DNA from: Pavlovales sp. CCMP2436
Taxonomy: Eukaryota > Haptophyta > Pavlovophyceae > Pavlovales
Reading direction: 5' to 3'
DNA: 10,056 nt
Assembly: GCA_026770615.1 (NCBI GenBank)
Contig: MU631461.1
Coordinates: forward strand, 181,756 to 191,811
Position numbers and translations under genes: made by a program. Shown piece after piece: positions 8,612 to 10,056 of this stretch (its first letter is position 1; each line of letters starts with the position of its first letter). The notes under the pieces were generated by a model. The model worked only from the letters and a program-made list of their open reading frames with translations, did no database searches and was not told where the DNA came from.

Positions 8612-8735
8612 TCAGGCTGAAAGTTAAAACAAAAAGTCAACCAACAAAAAAAGCACAAACAGACAGTACAAAATTGAGAAAGACGGCGTACCGAGAAGGA
8701 CAGTAACTAGCGAGCGGCGCCGCAATTTCAACGGT
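8612..8735. other. Junction between viral relic and GC-rich flank, no gene
   Basis: The capsid frame stops being readable at the TGA 8614-8612. Positions 8621-8680 are A-rich on the plus strand (pyrimidine-rich on the minus), and composition turns GC-rich from about 8690. On the minus strand TTAAC, a pyrimidine tract and TTTCAG (ending at 8617) resemble a spliceosomal branch site and acceptor. The exon that would follow opens with two bases and then TGA in the capsid frame, so splicing into that frame is not supported. I see no inverted repeat matching the left end. Confidence 0.4.
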
Positions 8736-8792
8736 TTGCATGCACAAGCCCATCTTCGCGCGCAACCCCCGCGCAACGCCATCTCGCCGCTG

Positions 8793-10056
8793 ATGGAGGG
8801 CGGCCCGCCCAACGCCTTCGCGCTGATGATGAAGAGCCGCATCGTCAAGCGCCCTGCTGAGCTCTCTGCTGCCGCTGAAGACGACGCGTCGGCCACGCTC
8901 TCGCAGACCCTAGAGGTCAAGCGCCCTGCCGAGCTCGCTGCTGCCGCTGAAGACGACGCGTCGGCCACGCTCTCGCAGACCCTAGAGGTCCATGGCCTGC
9001 CTTCCGTGGACTTCCAGGGGGGCCGCGTCCGTGGCCTCAAGCCGAAGGTCGTCCTCGAGGAGGAGCTTACGCACGTGCAGAAGATGCGGCGGAGGCGCAA
9101 TGAGACCATGTCAGAGAAGAGGCGGGAGGGCGGCTTATGGGACCCCAACGTGTACGGGGGTGGCATCCTGCAGGTCGGCAGCGCGATCCGCACCTACACG
9201 CTCGGCCACATCTCTCAGCACAAAGGCCCGTACGTCAAGTACCTCGGCGCCGCTGATCTGCAATGGCTCGTGGAGATGCTCGACGCCCTCCTGGACACCG
9301 ATGGCTACCCGCGCTGCAACCTCTCCGGGATCCGCTTCACCTGGAACAGCGAGGGCGAGTTGCTCTTCTCGCTCAACCGCATCGATAACAAGGACCCGAG
9401 TCACGGCGAGAAGAACGTGGAGGTGATTGTCGCGCGCTGCAACTCGGCGGAGCGCGAGAGCTACGGCGCTGTGGACCTGCGCACGTCCTTCACGAAGATG
9501 TTCAAGCAGATACTACTCGAGTTCGACGAGCCGACCCTCGAGCTCGCTGCGGAGCGCCACAACGACGAGGAGGACGTCATCGCGCGCGTCCAGGAGGTCT
9601 TCGGCGCCAACCTCGAGGGCCACAAGCGCATCTTCAGTAACATCCGCAAGGGCTCGAAAGCGACGCGACGCGCAACGGCTGGACCAACGCGCACCGCAAG
9701 GCGTTCAAGGGCCTCTTCGGCGGCCACAACGGGTTGCTCTGCACCGAGACGATGAAGAAGTTCATCCAGCAGCGCGGCCGATGCGCGTACACCGGCATCC
9801 TGATGAACGGCATTATCACGTCACCCTTCTGCGTGTCCCTCGAGCGCCTCAACAACGAGATCTGCCACTTCCCCCTCAAGCTGGACGAGCTCGGCCAGCC
9901 CTGTGTGGACTTCAGCAATGTCGTCTGGATCGTTCGCCTCATCCAGGTGCGCAACGGCTAGTCCCGCCGCATCGCGCTGACCGCCCTCCTCTCCTCGCCG
10001 ACCCTCGAGCGCTCCCGCGAGCAGGAGAAGCTGATCAGGGACGCGCTCAGCGCCGC
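8793..10056 (+). pseudogene. GC-rich gene with two HNH-endonuclease-like modules, runs off the window
   Basis: The frame is open from 8736. The first ATG in it is 8793; an upstream ATG at 8740 would need a one-base shift to join. After a tandem repeat and a basic charged stretch, module 1 shows RCNLSGI (about 9312), SLNRIDN (9369-9389), then GEKNVEVIVARCN. A one-base shift at about 9655-9663 moves the coding trace to another frame. That frame carries module 2: RCAYTGI (about 9779), SLERLNN (9836-9856), then NVVWIV. C-x-x-(S/T)-G, S-L-x-R-(I/L)-x-N and a later N-V fit HNH/endonuclease-VII-like nuclease folds, here without a clear catalytic His. TAG 9959-9961 follows, yet the same frame stays open and protein-like to the window end. 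The gene is GC-rich at third positions like the left flank, so it is probably host or host-mobile DNA. Confidence 0.55.
8844..8987 (+). repeat. Tandem duplication of 72 bases (24 codons)
   Basis: Two copies lie at 8844-8915 and 8916-8987, differing at two bases by my alignment. Each encodes VKRPAEL(S/A)AAAEDDASATLS plus QTLE. One difference is silent and the other changes Ser to Ala. The unit is a whole number of codons, so the frame is kept. The near identity marks a young duplication in a low-complexity Ala/Asp/Glu-rich linker. Confidence 0.95.

Noticed and set aside
153..8735. CRISPR array, rRNA or tRNA genes
   Set aside because: No regularly spaced near-identical short repeats and no conserved RNA gene signatures were seen on either strand.
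8624..9727. Minus-strand and alternate-frame open frames in the GC-rich flank (8624-9193, 8992-9426, 9135-9404, 9461-9727)
   Set aside because: High GC lengthens spurious frames. Their products are Arg/Ser/Ala-rich mirror images of the HNH-like gene, which has better motifs.

Overview
The window shows an AT-rich block of about 8.5 kb (roughly 152 to 8611) set between two clearly GC-rich flanks (1-104 and about 8690-10056). The flanks look like nuclear DNA of a GC-rich single-celled eukaryote, such as an alga or another protist. The host cannot be named from sequence alone. The AT-rich block reads as a decayed, partial, endogenous relic of a small double-stranded DNA virus of the Polinton-like virus (PLV)/virophage kind. 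The evidence is a set of tightly packed morphogenesis genes: the C-terminal part of a double-jelly-roll-type major capsid protein, an FtsK/HerA (A32-like) genome-packaging ATPase, a probable minor capsid (penton) protein, a class-3-lipase-like hydrolase, and a very long fibre-like protein with coiled repeats and LamG/concanavalin-like domains. No polymerase, primase-helicase or integrase is visible, so this is at most the structural half of such a genome.

Layout, right to left along the minus strand: truncated major capsid gene (8611-8052), packaging ATPase (8033-7241), an unrecognised gene of about 284 codons (7238-6385), probable minor capsid gene (6363-5581), and, beyond the one plus-strand viral gene, the fibre gene (4870 to about 151). 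The lipase-like gene (4913-5578, plus) is convergent with the minor capsid gene, with 2 bases between them. It is divergent from the fibre gene across a 42-base AT-rich gap that probably holds both promoters. Gaps of 2 to about 40 bases between genes fit a viral origin. Every viral gene is broken by stops or frameshifts, and several frameshifts sit at runs of 5-6 A or T.

The least expected feature is a 48-base sequence found twice. One copy (105-152) lies at the left GC/AT junction and ends the fibre reading frame. The other (7499-7546) lies inside the packaging ATPase gene, flanked by a 7-base direct repeat. Removing 53 bases there brings the two halves of the ATPase into one frame, so this copy is a recent, very short insertion. 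Both copies share the same right end and both abut an ATATAT target. This fits 5'-truncated copies of a retroposon-like host element, of which the left copy is longer.

The right flank holds a GC-rich gene on the plus strand (8793 to past the window end) with a 72-base tandem duplication near its start and two similar HNH-endonuclease-like modules. It carries one frameshift and one in-frame TAG, so it may itself be a decaying member of a host or mobile-element family.
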